NCBI RefSeq assembly: GCF_037975245.1
Contig: NC_092579.1
Coordinates: forward strand, 3,248,001-3,312,000
DNA: 64,000 nucleotides
Direction of reading: 5' to 3'
From: Apostichopus japonicus
Lineage: Eukaryota > Echinodermata > Holothuroidea > Aspidochirotida > Stichopodidae
Made by a program: the position numbers and the translations under genes. A model generated the notes under the pieces. The model was not told the origin of the DNA. It made no database searches and saw nothing but the letters and a program-made list of their open reading frames with translations. Of this stretch, positions 1-11,901 are shown one piece after another (the stretch's first letter is position 1; every line of letters begins with the position of its first letter).

Positions 1-2530
1 TAACCGCCGACTAAACGAATTAATGTTGGTGGACAGATAAAAGTACAGGACTGTTTATACCATGAAGAAAGAGTAAAGCAGACACACTTGAAATCCTTCA
101 AGCAGAGATCACCCTGTCTGGAGAACACTTGTATTAGGTAGTATGTACTTTTTTATTGACAAGTCCTACCGTTTAAAGTACAAACATGCCATTGCTTTTG
201 GTACTAACTGCACTGTATGTACAGTAAGTATAAACACTCATCATTTAGTTCCATATTGTACTTAATATGGAATATGTAACACAAAACACAGACTTTGGCT
301 ACCAATAAGCCTGTGTGAACCATGTACAGTACCTGTTACTGCATTCTTCCAAGGATGACAAAAATCCATTTTGCCCACAACCTCATTTCCATGGTAATAC
401 ATCTTTTTGATACATGTTTACATACTACAGTATAGTTTCTCTGGGATACAAATATGTATAGGCCTATTCACTCTATATATGCAACGTGCTCCTTTAACCC
501 TAAAGGTGATTAAATGCTGGTTAATTAACTTTGATGTTGATGCTGAGGGCAAAGTTCAATGGTATAATCTCCACTGAAAATGCTATGAAACTCATCATAA
601 CTGAAAGATACCGTAGTGCACTGTAGTGCACTAATGGGATCAATGGGTGAACCTCAACAGTACCACTATATTTGTAGCTCTTGACAAATTTTTAATGTGT
701 TTTTAATATCACAATATCCTTTGTAATTTTGTCTCTGGTTTGTGTTTATACTGCCTAAAGAGCCCCCCTGCATTATATGATCTTATAATACTTAAGTAAC
801 TTAAAGTATTTTAGATGGGTCAATAGTTAAAGGGTCAGCCTTCTTATGTCCAGATACCCAAACTACAGTATGGTACTGTCGGGTGATGAAACTTCCCACA
901 ATCAGATATAATTGTCTTATAAAACTTTACCAATTTCAGTCAAGACACTGCGTAAAGGAAGCATTTTTAAAAGTTGTAAGGTGACAGGTACAGTAAGCTC
1001 ATTGGTCACAGTACTTTAAAATAATGTTAATTTACTCAACATGTTGATCCACGGATGTTGCCCATTTCCTGGCCATTGCTAAATTTTACTTTCCCATTCC
1101 CATTAAAAATCTATCATTTATGCATCCCAGCACTTGTATTTTGGATGTGATCTTAATCCACTCAAATCCAGGTTATGAAGGAGTGAAGAATATTAAATGG
1201 TGTTGCAATGCAACTTGCAATTTAGCAATGCTTCTATTCAACATCATTTCACAACATTAACAGTAGTGATGGTTAAGTCTCAACTGATCCTTATATACTT
1301 CTACTGCGGTATAAATAATTAAAAACCATAGTTGTACTGTACTTGTAAAAATAAAAAATATAGCCATTTACTAGTGCAATTTGAAAGTTAAAAACTTGTG
1401 TGAAAGGTCTCCAAAATTTAATTTCAAACTCCCTTTAATGAGGAACAGTTCTAAATTCTGGCAATTCTTTAAAAAACCCATCAATTTGTTGTCAATATTA
1501 CTTGTCATTCCCACAACAGTTTTTCAACCAGAATCTCATTAATGCATGGTGCCTGATTCTCGAAATAATGCTTTTGATGACCTTTGCCCTTGAGTCAACA
1601 CTTCATTCGCCTCAAGGCGACCTGTATCATGCAATGCCATGGCTTTCCTACCATATATAATTAAGCCAGACTTTGTACATTGATCATTCTTTTAGAAGGA
1701 AGTGCAAAATTAGTCTCAATCTTCACATGGTTCAACCTTCAAAGCTTTACGGAAACCATGGTTAAAAACAGTTAATTGCTCGTATTTAACATTAGACCTG
1801 TGTGTAGCATGCTAGATCAGTAATAATTAAACAGATTTCTTCGTTGGGAAACCGCACAGAGCTTTCCATTTCAATAGTCACGCTCAAAGAATACTGTATG
1901 TCTTTTCAAAGGGGTGGCTTTATTCTTAATGTTCTTCAGTTTTGACATTTATACTGTGTAGACTATTACAGTACTAGCACATGTGAATTAAATTTACTGC
2001 TCTTTTCATGTCAGCATAGGGATGTACATGTATGTAACCCTCTGGACATTTCAGGCTTCCAAAGAGTGTCCAGAGGATTAAACTAGAATTATTTCATTTG
2101 CCAGACCAAGTCATTGAACTGAATGAGTACAGTAGCAAGGTTTCTAGCCGACTTTACTGGTTTCATTATTGCCAAAGAGACAATCAACCACTCTAATGTA
2201 CTCATGTATTAAAACACTGTTTGGATTGGTGGTTGACTAAATTGTTTAATATAAATCTAGATCTATATGTGCAATTTTTACCTTGCTAACCTTTTGTTCT
2301 CATTTCATCTCAGTCTACTTGTCACCAACCATTGCTTTTGTTTTGTATCCCTTATAACGATAAGTTAGTGGACTCCCTGGTCCACCTTCACACTCTTGGA
2401 CCACAATATAAATTGAATAGATTAGCCGGTCATTCATGTACAGTCCACCAGGGCTACTGTACATACAGTATTGTATACAATGAGAGGGAATATTAATTTA
2501 AAGCTGGTATAGAATGCAAAATGCTAGCCT
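1..2530. other. no gene recognised
   Basis: AT-rich sequence with no open frame, splice-bounded exon or repeat array that I can support on either strand. The short word TACAGTA recurs here and elsewhere in the window and looks like background composition. Confidence 0.5.
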
Positions 2531-2534
2531 TTAA

Positions 2535-2810
2535 AGGCAGTCGGTATAGGCCCCAAATTATAGCACGCTATAATTGATAGAAGTTGTCAAAAAGTACTTT
2601 CCTGGAGGTCTTTATTATCCAAATTGTTCTCACACATTTTTAAGGAACACACAAGATGACTGAATTTCCCAGTGAGGAAAATTTCCTCGGAAGTTGTAAC
2701 ATGGAGGTCTGTTTTTACCTCCATGGTTGTAATAAAAACCATTTAAGAATTTTGACCAAAGGTGACCATAATTGAATATCTAGCATGTTTGGCCCCTATG
2801 GAGCATACCT
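2535..2810. mobile_element. short TTAA-flanked MITE, family B, copy 1
   Basis: A 276-bp non-coding element related in direct orientation to 50636..50881. Its ends form imperfect inverted repeats: the left end begins AGGCAGTCGGTATAGGCCCC and the right end, read in reverse, begins AGGTATGCTCCATAGGGGCC. The left flank is TTAA (2531-2534) and the right flank TTAG (2811-2814), compatible with a TTAA target duplication with one change. TTAA targets are typical of Kolobok and piggyBac DNA transposons. No transposase is encoded, so it is presumably non-autonomous. Confidence 0.6.
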
Positions 2811-2814
2811 TTAG

Positions 2815-5800
2815 GTGTGTACATGTATAGTTAAATTTGATACCACAGACAACATTCAAATGAGATTTTTAAAAGAGAACTGTTGCCTGATCAGTCCAAT
2901 CAGAATCAGCTTTGGAGGTTGTCATCCAGGGCCCAACTAATTGTTTACATCAAATTCAAAAAGCATTTTAACTAAATACACAACAAAAATGATAAATTTG
3001 TATACTCTTTGGAGATACTGAAATATAAACAGAAAAAAATAGTGGCAGGCCTATGATTCACATGAAAGAAATCTCTTTTTGTGGCACAAAGAGGGTCAGG
3101 TGTTCTATTCTCCAAACCTACACATCTCTCCTACAGTATATATATCCACAATTGGCCATTCTTTGCTGTTCCGCTACACTGTTTTTCAGACAAACAAATT
3201 TGCTGACATTCTGCCAACTACAAAGTTATTTGACAAAAAACCTTAAAAATTTGCCCCTGTCAAAATGTGTCGATAGCTGTGTCCCTAATTTGCATTTTGC
3301 AGACAATGATACAGCCACGTAGTCTGTGTATAATATTACCATATCACCCGTTGATGAAGGTGTGCTGTACCAGCATCTCAAGTTGTAGTATTGCATGCCA
3401 CTCTATGTTAAAGGCCACTCCAGTAGTATCGCCCTGGAATATACCCTACAAAGTCAATTAACTGTCACTTCCAACACCAACACCAAAAATCAGTGACGGA
3501 AGGTCTCAGTAACTGAATGATCCAAGGATGATTCCAAAATCGCGAAAGATGGTTGTAAAATTCCAGACGAAAAATTCGCGAAATATTACGTGTAGTCTAC
3601 TTCCGGGTGGTAGATACGGAAGGAGGAATTAGTGGGCGTTGCCCAGGGAGCGAGGGCGTAGTGCTAACATATTTCCAAATGTGTAGTTAGGTAGACAGGA
3701 AAGTGCAATTGTGGAGTGGGAGACAGGTAAGAGAGGAGCGAAGTAAATCATACCGTTTTGGGTATTAATTCATGAACGACAAGTGCTACCTTCTAGAAGG
3801 AGTAAGAACGCGTACCGTACCTGAAGTGACCGTCAACAGTGCGGTGAAAAATTCGACCAATTGTCGTTTTAAGATACAGTATATATAGGAGTGTGGAGAC
3901 AGGTAGGTAAGGGCATCTGGTTAATTAAGCATTATTGCATCCAATGGCAACCTCATGCGCATATATTCCCACTCTGCGAGCAGTTTCCGTTTGTTGTCTA
4001 ATTTGACTTACACAATGTCTGGGGAAATTTCTTAGCTTAGTATTTTAAACAGTTAGGGAAGGACAGTACAGTACTTTGGCAGACTGTTAGAAATTTTTAT
4101 TTTAACATGCTAAAATTGACGGATAAATATATTAATAAATTGATATGCAAATGAGGATTTACTAGGTACAGTATGAAAGTGAAGCACTACGTCTAGGCTG
4201 TGCTGGTGTATCGGTGTCTGTGTGTGTGTGTTTCTTGAAACTACACATTTTCTCTATGGTTTACACACCTGTTGTGTTATTAATTCTGTCACACTAGTAC
4301 ATATTTCCTGTTCAAGTAAACTTGTTTAAATACAAAAGGTGGAATGCTTCAGTAAGTTCGGTGCAGCTGAACAAGATCGCTAGGGTATGATACCAGACTC
4401 ATTGTAATAGCACCATTCTCTGTCTTCCATTACATTAACTCTATTGTTATAACGACTAGATACATGCCTATACATAGCACCTAAAATAATTCCCTGAAAA
4501 CTGAGTAAATAGCTCCTGAAGAGCTATGTATATATTGGTGATAGTATCACAGAGCTTAAAGTGCTAACCTTTATATCTCTAGAGTCAATATTTATTTATT
4601 CACTCTACTGTATGTAGCATGTTTGTCACATACCAGCAGCTAAATTACACATAAAATAACCTTAAAGAATTAAGGGAATATCCCTGATAAACCAGAATCT
4701 GAAATAATCATAAAACTGCTTCCATGAACAAACGTTCCTTAATCGATACTGTGAACCCTGTCAATCCCAAGTATGTGTTTAATCTCAATAACTGTAATAA
4801 CAAGTGTTCTTGTTCAAACTATTCAATAAATATGAGTAGTATGCATAATTATTAGTATTGACATCATGTCATTCATACTGTTGCTACATGTTGTTATTAC
4901 ACAATAAATCTAGCTCTACATACCATGTTTCTCAAGACAATATCTCAAGTTATTTTATCAATCTAGTCTTCAAATTTCATGTACAGTATCAATAACAGTT
5001 CTTCTAACTTATCTTCTTTTCATGTATTTGTTTCCTTTCTTTAGATATACCATCTTAAAAAATTAAAATACGGTTAACCTATACTGACCTTAAACTTCCA
5101 TTACTTTATGTGGGGTAACTACAAAGTACAATTGGATGCTTCTTTTTGCTTTTTTAAGTGGCTTCCTGATACCACCTGAGAAATTTGTGAGCCAGGGGCA
5201 ACTTTTCACAGATCTATCTTGGGCCTTTTGAGCCCCGAACCTGGCAATGTAAATTAATTCTTGCACAAGATATATATATACAGTGTAGAAAAAAGGTTAA
5301 CAGCGCACCCAAGTAAAGCCTTCCACAAACCAGGCAAATTACAAACATTTCCAAACATAAGGTACAGCACAAGATGTTATTTACCCAGTACAGGTACAGA
5401 CCAGTAATATCATAACAGATCTATGGTAAATTTACGGAGTCACCCAGTCACAATTCAAATGAAATACATTTAGCATCTAGGGGGGATGAGAGGTTGATTT
5501 ATGGCACACTCAGAAAAACTATGGCAACTTTTACTCATCGCAAGATGAATGCCTAGACTAATTAACTGTACCTTCCATAGAGTACGTCCATAAACTTATG
5601 AAATTCTGGGCTTTTTATGTAGAAATTTCTTCTCTTACTGTAAGAAATGGGGGCTGTTTCAGTTTGTATTAAAATATGACACCTTGTAATTAATTTCATG
5701 AGTGCAATGCATCTGAAATTCCAGTGGTCAGCCTCTAATACTGGGTTTTGTCATTTTAAAGCAATCATAAATAAATGTAATTAAGTAAGAATACAGTGGG

Positions 5801-6700
5801 AATTTTGCTTCACTTGTTAACTTGGACACTTGACAAATAGTTCAGCTGCAATATCCTAACACACACACGCACACACAAATTTATGGAAAGTGATGATTTG
5901 GATTAAAAATGTACAAAATAACACGGAACATCTGTGACTTCACGTAAAAGACATTGAAAGATATATCATGATGGCAGATATTTGCTAATAAACTGCAAAT
6001 GTGGCTTCCTACAGTATGCACTGCTACATAACTGAAAAAATCCTGGAAAATCCCATGCTTTGTTTAGTCTGTAAAAGTAGTCTAAGACATTATTAGCACA
6101 ATATCTAGTAGGACAAAGCTGAAGAGATACATTTCCCACATGTGACAATGTTGACAATTTTTAAGTTCTTAGAAATGAATGACACAGTGTTACCACAGTC
6201 TTCCCAGTGAACTCAATTAATTTACATTGTGCAATAGGCTGTACAAAATTCCTCACAAGCTCGTTTTCTGATGTTTGTCCAAGTTAAATAGCTTAAAGGT
6301 GAACATTTGCAACTAATCAGCAGATTAAATAACAGATGATTTTGCTACTGTAGATAAGTACAGTAAAGACACTTTGACAAGATCTTGATAGACCCAGAAG
6401 AAAAGTGTGAAAAACATTTTGTCTCACATCTTAGTACTTCCATAAGTAGTTGAAACAGCATTTTGTTTTAATTTTAACTACATATTTGTACTTAGTCAGG
6501 CCTTTGCTGGTCAATAATGTTAACCAACTGGAAGCATAGCAGTTCATTATTTTTCCTTGAAGCCTATTTCCAAAATGGTTATGATTTTTTTTTTTTTTCT
6601 TTCTTCAGAATTGAACCAATCGATCAGTATTTCTCACTACTTTTCAATTATAAAAAAAAAATTGAAAACTGACCGGGAATGTTTAGTCAATGGAAAACTA
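2815..6700. other. no gene recognised; CpG-richer patch near 3.54-3.66 kb
   Basis: No supportable exon. Between about 3540 and 3660 the sequence contains several CG dinucleotides and an ACTTCCGGGT (ETS-like) word, unlike the surrounding AT-rich DNA. It could be a promoter or 5' UTR, but no linked coding exon was found. Confidence 0.3.
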
Positions 6701-6717
6701 GGAAAGAAATTGATGGC

Positions 6718-6836
6718 TAAAATGGGATTTGAACTGGTCAGTGACCTCTGATTGACCAGCTTAGCTCTTACTTGGTAGAGCACTGGGCTTATAACCCAAA
6801 GGTCGCTGGTTCGAAAATTTCCCGCTCTAGTCATAC
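6718..6836. repeat. tRNA-like SINE, two inverted tRNA-like arms
   Basis: The plus strand at 6758-6836 resembles a tRNA: a box-A-like GCTCTTACTTGGTAGAGCA, a loop CTTATAA closed by GGG/CCC, and a box-B-like GGTCGCTGGTTCGAA. It lacks a matching acceptor stem and is followed by a T-run, so a SINE head is more likely than a tRNA gene. Just to the left, 6718-6750 read on the minus strand gives GGTCACTGACCAGTTCAAAT, a second box-B-like arm in inverted orientation. Pol III SINE origin is inference. Confidence 0.45.
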
Positions 6837-7958
6837 ATTTTTTTGCTCCTTTCCACTCCCCATATTTTTGTGAGATTTCTTCATATTTGAGCACTATTCG
6901 CAGTGCTTACTGGGACTACCTCTGTCTATGTGTACAGGCCCTTTAACATGAACTTTATGTAGCTTCTAGTACTAGCATTATTGTAGCAACACCCACACTT
7001 CTTACAGTATACATGTATTATTCAAACACAGGAACTGTTAGTGTGAGGTTACTGCTACTGTCAATAAAACATTAACATACCAGCACCTTACCATAAGAGG
7101 TTATTGCATCTTACATAAAGTTCGTCCTTCATATGCAATTAAATAGTTGTACAGTAGCTTAAATAATATCGAGCATGCTCAAAGATCAGAACTGAATAAG
7201 TAGTCCTACAGTAACAAGTCAATTTTTATCTGAAATTATCACTCCCAGATGTTGGGTAATTACTAATATATTGTTGAGACTGAATCACTAGTCACTGAAA
7301 ATTTGTAAATATTAGTGATGACACTACCACAGAAATTAGAAACATGTAAGTTTTGTGTGTATGCCCCTGGCTAGGCCTATATGGCCAGCTTTGTTAACTA
7401 TTTATAAGTTGCACTGTATCTGTAGATTATCTGCTCAGAATATCAACTATAGGATCATATTTAACGGTGGAAGTCCTATGATGACGACATTGACCATTTT
7501 TAGAAGTCAATGCAGGCATATTGGCATTTATAAGGGTTACTAGAGTCATTGCTCAGTTTGTAGTTTTACATGTATACAGATTATGGCGAAAATGTGAATA
7601 ACTAATCTTTTCAGAATATAAATATCAGGGCTATACAATAGTTATTGAGAATGATGTGCTGAAAAGTGAAAGCGTTTAACTTTAAAGGCTTAGTCCTACT
7701 CCTTGGTAATTGGTGGGCTTATAGATTGTTAGAACTAGATAGGCCTACTGTAGATGCTTAGATGGACATTCTTGAAGGGAAAAAAACGTGGACATCATTG
7801 TGCAAAGGATATTTTGCAAAGCTGTATATAAGAACTCTCTAGTTTTACTACTAAAATCTTTTTTTTTTATCATGTTTTTCTTTGTTAACCTCACCTCCAA
7901 AATTTCTGCGGCGGCTCTGTGGCTAGGAATCCCGTGCAGTGTACAGTAACATCATTAC

Positions 7959-8046
7959 CTTTGGAAACAGAAGCAGCGCCTGGCTCGGCTGCTTTAATTA
8001 GCTCCTTCGTAACACCGGAGTTACCCAAAGCCTGCGGTCCGCTCAT
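7959..8046 (-). CDS. orphan first-exon candidate, protein not identified
   Basis: On the minus strand an ATG at 8046 opens a 29-codon frame starting MSGPQALGNSGVTKELIKAA and rich in Ala, Gly and Ser. It ends CCAAAG just before a GTAATG donor (exon end 7959, phase 1). Local GC is clearly higher than around it, and TATAAAATA lies about ten bases before the ATG. The frame stays open upstream to a possible TTTTCTAAAG acceptor near 8084, so this could instead be an internal exon. The GVTKELIK stretch faintly recalls the N-terminus of FKBP-type prolyl isomerases, but that is a guess. No downstream exon was found between here and the left edge. Confidence 0.45.
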
Positions 8047-8049
8047 ATT

Positions 8050-9150
8050 TACTATTTTATACTCAACGCAGTTGTCTAATGCCTTTAGAAAATAAGAACT
8101 TATGAATGATTTGTTTACTAGTTTTGAAAAACTACTGTACGACTGCTATGACGATAAACAGCAACTTTCTGCTTTCAACTGGGTTCTGCAAATATGCAAT
8201 CAGTGGTCGTGGAGTTCACCTCTGCTGGTGTAGTGTGATTGTTTCACACGCTGTATGTGGCATATCCTAACTGTATTAGCGCCTACGTTCTGGCCTTACG
8301 TGCAATTTGATGGCGCTTGCTAAAAACACAAAAGCCGTACTTTTGAAGGCGTATTTCTGTACTCAGTTTCATATTATGATATTAGCCGTTAATTATCAGG
8401 CGAATGATGCTTGACTGCCCTCTTCAATAATTGTGTCATTACACACGGTTCACTGAATAAATAAAGTTGCTGAATAAACACTTCGAAAACTCGTTATTAT
8501 AGCAGAATTTGGCACATGGGTACACAAATAACACTAGATACAAAACCATGTAAAATGCAAGCCGTTTTGGTGGGAAGCAATACGGAGTAGAATTATACCA
8601 TATGAGGTATAATTATATCATATTTGATCTGTGGTTTACTACTTTTAGTCAGTTTCGTTAGTGAAAAATAATTAATTCCCCATATCAAGGACCTTAATGG
8701 GAACAATCTTAACACAGAAACTTCAAATATTATTGCAATTCTTAGACTATTACAAAATTTAGTCATCCAAAGCATTCTTAAAAATATTTTAGAAAGGACT
8801 CCGCGACTCAGGCAAATAGTATACTGAAAAAAGAATTTATTCTTCTGCAAACTATCTGCAACTTAGCTTACAATGACCTATAGTGTTCCTCCCCTTTGAA
8901 ACACCAAAAAAAAAAAGTCAAAAGTGAAAGGAAAATTATCACATCCATTTCGGTGTTTGTATACATCAAAACAAATGCCTGGGCTTAAGTCACCATGTTT
9001 AGTGTCTTTATTGTTATGCAATATTATGGAATGTACATGCGGTAATTAAGCTATATAGCCACTCTTTATTGTACCAATGTAAGACGTTTAATTACTCGTC
9101 TGTTCATACGCTCAAATATATATAAAAAGAAGGAACGGAATTCAGCTTCT
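8050..9150. other. no gene recognised
   Basis: AT-rich sequence upstream of the orphan exon. It would contain that gene's promoter if the exon is truly 5'-terminal. No further feature can be supported. Confidence 0.35.
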
Positions 9151-9163
9151 TTGTATACTTGAC

Positions 9164-9461
9164 CAGGCGCGTAGCCAGGAATTTGCCAAGGGAGGGGCGA
9201 AACTGTAGATTCGGCATTGCAAACTATCTAAGCGTAGCGCCACCATGATTGGCGCGGAGCGTACAAGAAAATTTTGGCTGAAAATGCCTCCCAGATTGCT
9301 GGAAAAGGCACTTCCCAGGCCTTGTAAGTTGCATCTTAGCATTTTCTCTTTTGAAAATACTAGCGATATCATAAAAACATTAAAATTTTTTTTTTTAAAA
9401 TATGCTCAAGGGAGGGGGCGGCTGCCCCCTTCGCCCCCCCCCCCCCTTGGCTACGCGCCTG
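9164..9461. mobile_element. non-autonomous hAT-like element with 8-bp TSD
   Basis: A 298-bp element with terminal inverted repeats CAGGCGCGTAGCCAGG and CCTTGGCTACGCGCCTG. It is flanked by a perfect 8-bp direct repeat TACTTGAC (9156-9163 and 9462-9469). An 8-bp target duplication and CAG...CTG ends are hallmarks of the hAT superfamily. No transposase is present. Internally it carries, in minus orientation, a ~100-bp core (CGCGCC / GGTGGCGCTACGC motifs) that recurs at least seven times in the window. A C-run of about 14 lies next to the right TIR. Confidence 0.8.
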
Positions 9462-9499
9462 TACTTGACCTACATTTAATTCTCCTAGAACGTTCAATG

Positions 9500-10635
9500 G
9501 GATTCCAAAGCTGAGTTCGTATTCGTGTAGGCGGAGCTTACCAGGACTTTTTGTTTTTGGCTTCGTGATTGGCTCTTTAGAGCAAAATTGGTAATTAATG
9601 GTATTATTTTAGGGGTGTGCGCACTTTCAACCAATCAACAGTTAGTGTATAACATATAGTCTCGTCACAATTTAGATCCCGATAAGCCGCATTCGAATCA
9701 GAACTTTCTCAAAATGATTATTTCATTATCTGCCTTTGATTTTTAAGTGCAATTCTAACTTATTTACGATTCATGAAACTTCCCTATTTCATAACATGAT
9801 TCGACATTAATTTGAGGGAGAAAAAAAAAAAGGGATTTAGTCAGAGAAAATCAATATCCTCGAAATATAATAGTAGGCCCATTCGTTTACTTGCAGTGAT
9901 CAAATCTGTAGAAGTTTCAAATATTTTAATCGCCGCCTCCATGACAAGGTCCACGAGAACCGGTCCTTCTACTCGAAGCTACAGGGAGTCCAATAGCACG
10001 AATACAATTATAAAGACATTACTTTGATGTGCCAGGCGATCGAATTGTCAAGATCCTCCCCAGCCGCAGTTTCCAACACATGCATGTCTTGGTCATACAG
10101 AATAGTATGATGTGGTTTGATGCAGAAATTGTTACAGCATTTTTGTACAGAAATCAAGTTCAGCCACCGGAAGACCCTTTTAGTTGACATTTTAGTTGAA
10201 CCTTTTAGTTGACCTTGCTTCAATCACATCTGTTTATTTTGTTGCATGTCGGCTGATATTAGTTGGCCTACGGCAGAAGTACCCAGATTCCCTCTATCAT
10301 GGGCGCAGATCCAATTTGTCTTGACCAAACGCTGCATTTCAAATTCCCCTGTATTGAACTTTGGCGCAGTTTGATCCAGCATTGTGCAAATGACATGCAG
10401 CAGTTCTCATTTTGTTATATTTATCCACAGTTGTTAAATATTGGACGGAATCGCATTTGCGGTACTCTATAATTGTTTTCTGGAGAGGACCCCACCCAGA
10501 CCCATGGTATACGAAAGTCTTCTTGGATTATTTGTCGCCTGATTTTTTTTTTATGCAGACGCCCATGCATTTCCCCAAACTAATTTCCAAGCCATGAGAA
10601 CCAAAATTAAATGAGGTTTAAAAGCATCATTGGGT
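9500..10635. other. no gene recognised
   Basis: Unique-looking sequence with no supportable exon or repeat. Confidence 0.3.
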
Positions 10636-10639
10636 CTGG

Positions 10640-10735
10640 GATGTGTTATTCCGGCGATCTGGGAGGTATATTTGCCAAAATATTCTTGTACGCTACGCGC
10701 GAACCCGTGGTCGCGCTAAGCTTAGATATATAGTT
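10640..10735 (+). repeat. fragment of the dispersed core repeat
   Basis: Contains CCGGCGATCTGGGAGGTAT, then TTCTTGTACGCTACGCGCGA and GCGCTAAGCTTAGATA, the same core found inside the hAT-like elements at 9164, 11256 and 46324. No terminal inverted repeats were found around this copy, so it is probably a truncated element. Confidence 0.55.
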
Positions 10736-11255
10736 TTAGAGAAGAGACACGCGTCCCCACCATTATCCAAGACTGCTCTGCGTCCATGCCCTATAGCGAA
10801 ATAACTATAACAGTATAAGCACACTGCAGTCATGAGCACATGGCCTGTTATGTTGATTGTGATCGTTTATCACTTATCTCATTCCCTTCACTCTATAGTC
10901 GATTGCTGTTTTTGTAAATTTGGGTAAAATAGACAATTATGTAATTGGGCTCCCTTTTTGCAAATTTTTCCTGAAGTATATTATGAAAATGAAAATAAAA
11001 TTGTTCTTTTCTCCGAAACTTCCTTGGTTCCCTTCATATTCTCCTGGGCCCTATCCTCAGTGTTCAACCCCCCCCCCCCCCCTACTCTCTTAAGGCTGAT
11101 ACCTTCTCAGTGAGGGTGCCTTTGAGGGTGGTAGTAAAACGTTTTTTGAAGTTGAGCAAATAGGCGATCAATAATATGTTTCAGCCTATCTCGGGGCATC
11201 ACTTATGATGCCCTTTCAGCTGTGATTGTTTCTCGTACATATCTAGTCCAATGGC

Positions 11256-11893
11256 CAAGGGCGGCGGAACCGGGGGGCACAGGGGACACGTGCCCCCACT
11301 TTTCCTCAGGTTAAAAATGTGTCCTTTTTCTACATAAAAATTGAGGTGTCTCAAGTGAGCAAGAGGCTAGGGAACCAGAATGAACACTCGGGAAGGGCCG
11401 TTTCCGGCCATCTTAGGGGTTTGTAAAAACCAAAAATTTTCTTGTACGCTCCGCGCCAACCGATGGTGGCGCTCCGTTCAGATAGTCGTGCATACAACTT
11501 TGCAAATCTTTGCTACGCCCCTGACTTTTAATGAATTTCTGTGGGTCAAACTCAAAGCTATTTCGAATGAAAAAAAATGTTAAGATATAAACAAGAAATA
11601 ATGTCTAATTCGGAAGATTCCTACACTAGCAACAAGCATGATATCACCTCATTTTGGCTCAAAAGAAAACTTGTTTCCCAATTTGCACATTGGATATTGC
11701 AGTACTAGTATGCATATTTTCTTTGAGGGGGGGGGAGGGGGGCTTGATGGAGTGATGTGTATACGCATATAAGATAATACAATAAGAGTTATAAAGGGTA
11801 CTAAATATAAAGCTGCATCAGTGCAATCGAATTTCTGCAAAGTGCCCTTTAATGTCGGTGCCCCCCAGATTAAAAGTGCTTCCGCCGCCCTTG
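11256..11893. mobile_element. non-autonomous hAT-like element with 8-bp TSD
   Basis: A 638-bp element ending in inverted repeats CAAGGGCGGCGGAACC and GCTTCCGCCGCCCTTG. It is flanked by a perfect 8-bp duplication CCAATGGC (11248-11255 and 11894-11901). It has no coding capacity. Around 11388-11490 it contains the same core (CGGGAAGGGCCGTTTCCGGC ... GTACGCTCCGCGCCAACCGA) carried by the 9164 element, although its termini are different. Confidence 0.85.
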
Positions 11894-11901
11894 CCAATGG
11901 C

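Noticed and set aside
6758-6836. A functional tRNA-Ile(UAU) gene
   Set aside because: The loop CTTATAA and boxes A and B are tRNA-like, but there is no matching acceptor stem and the anticodon stem has a mismatch. A SINE head fits better.
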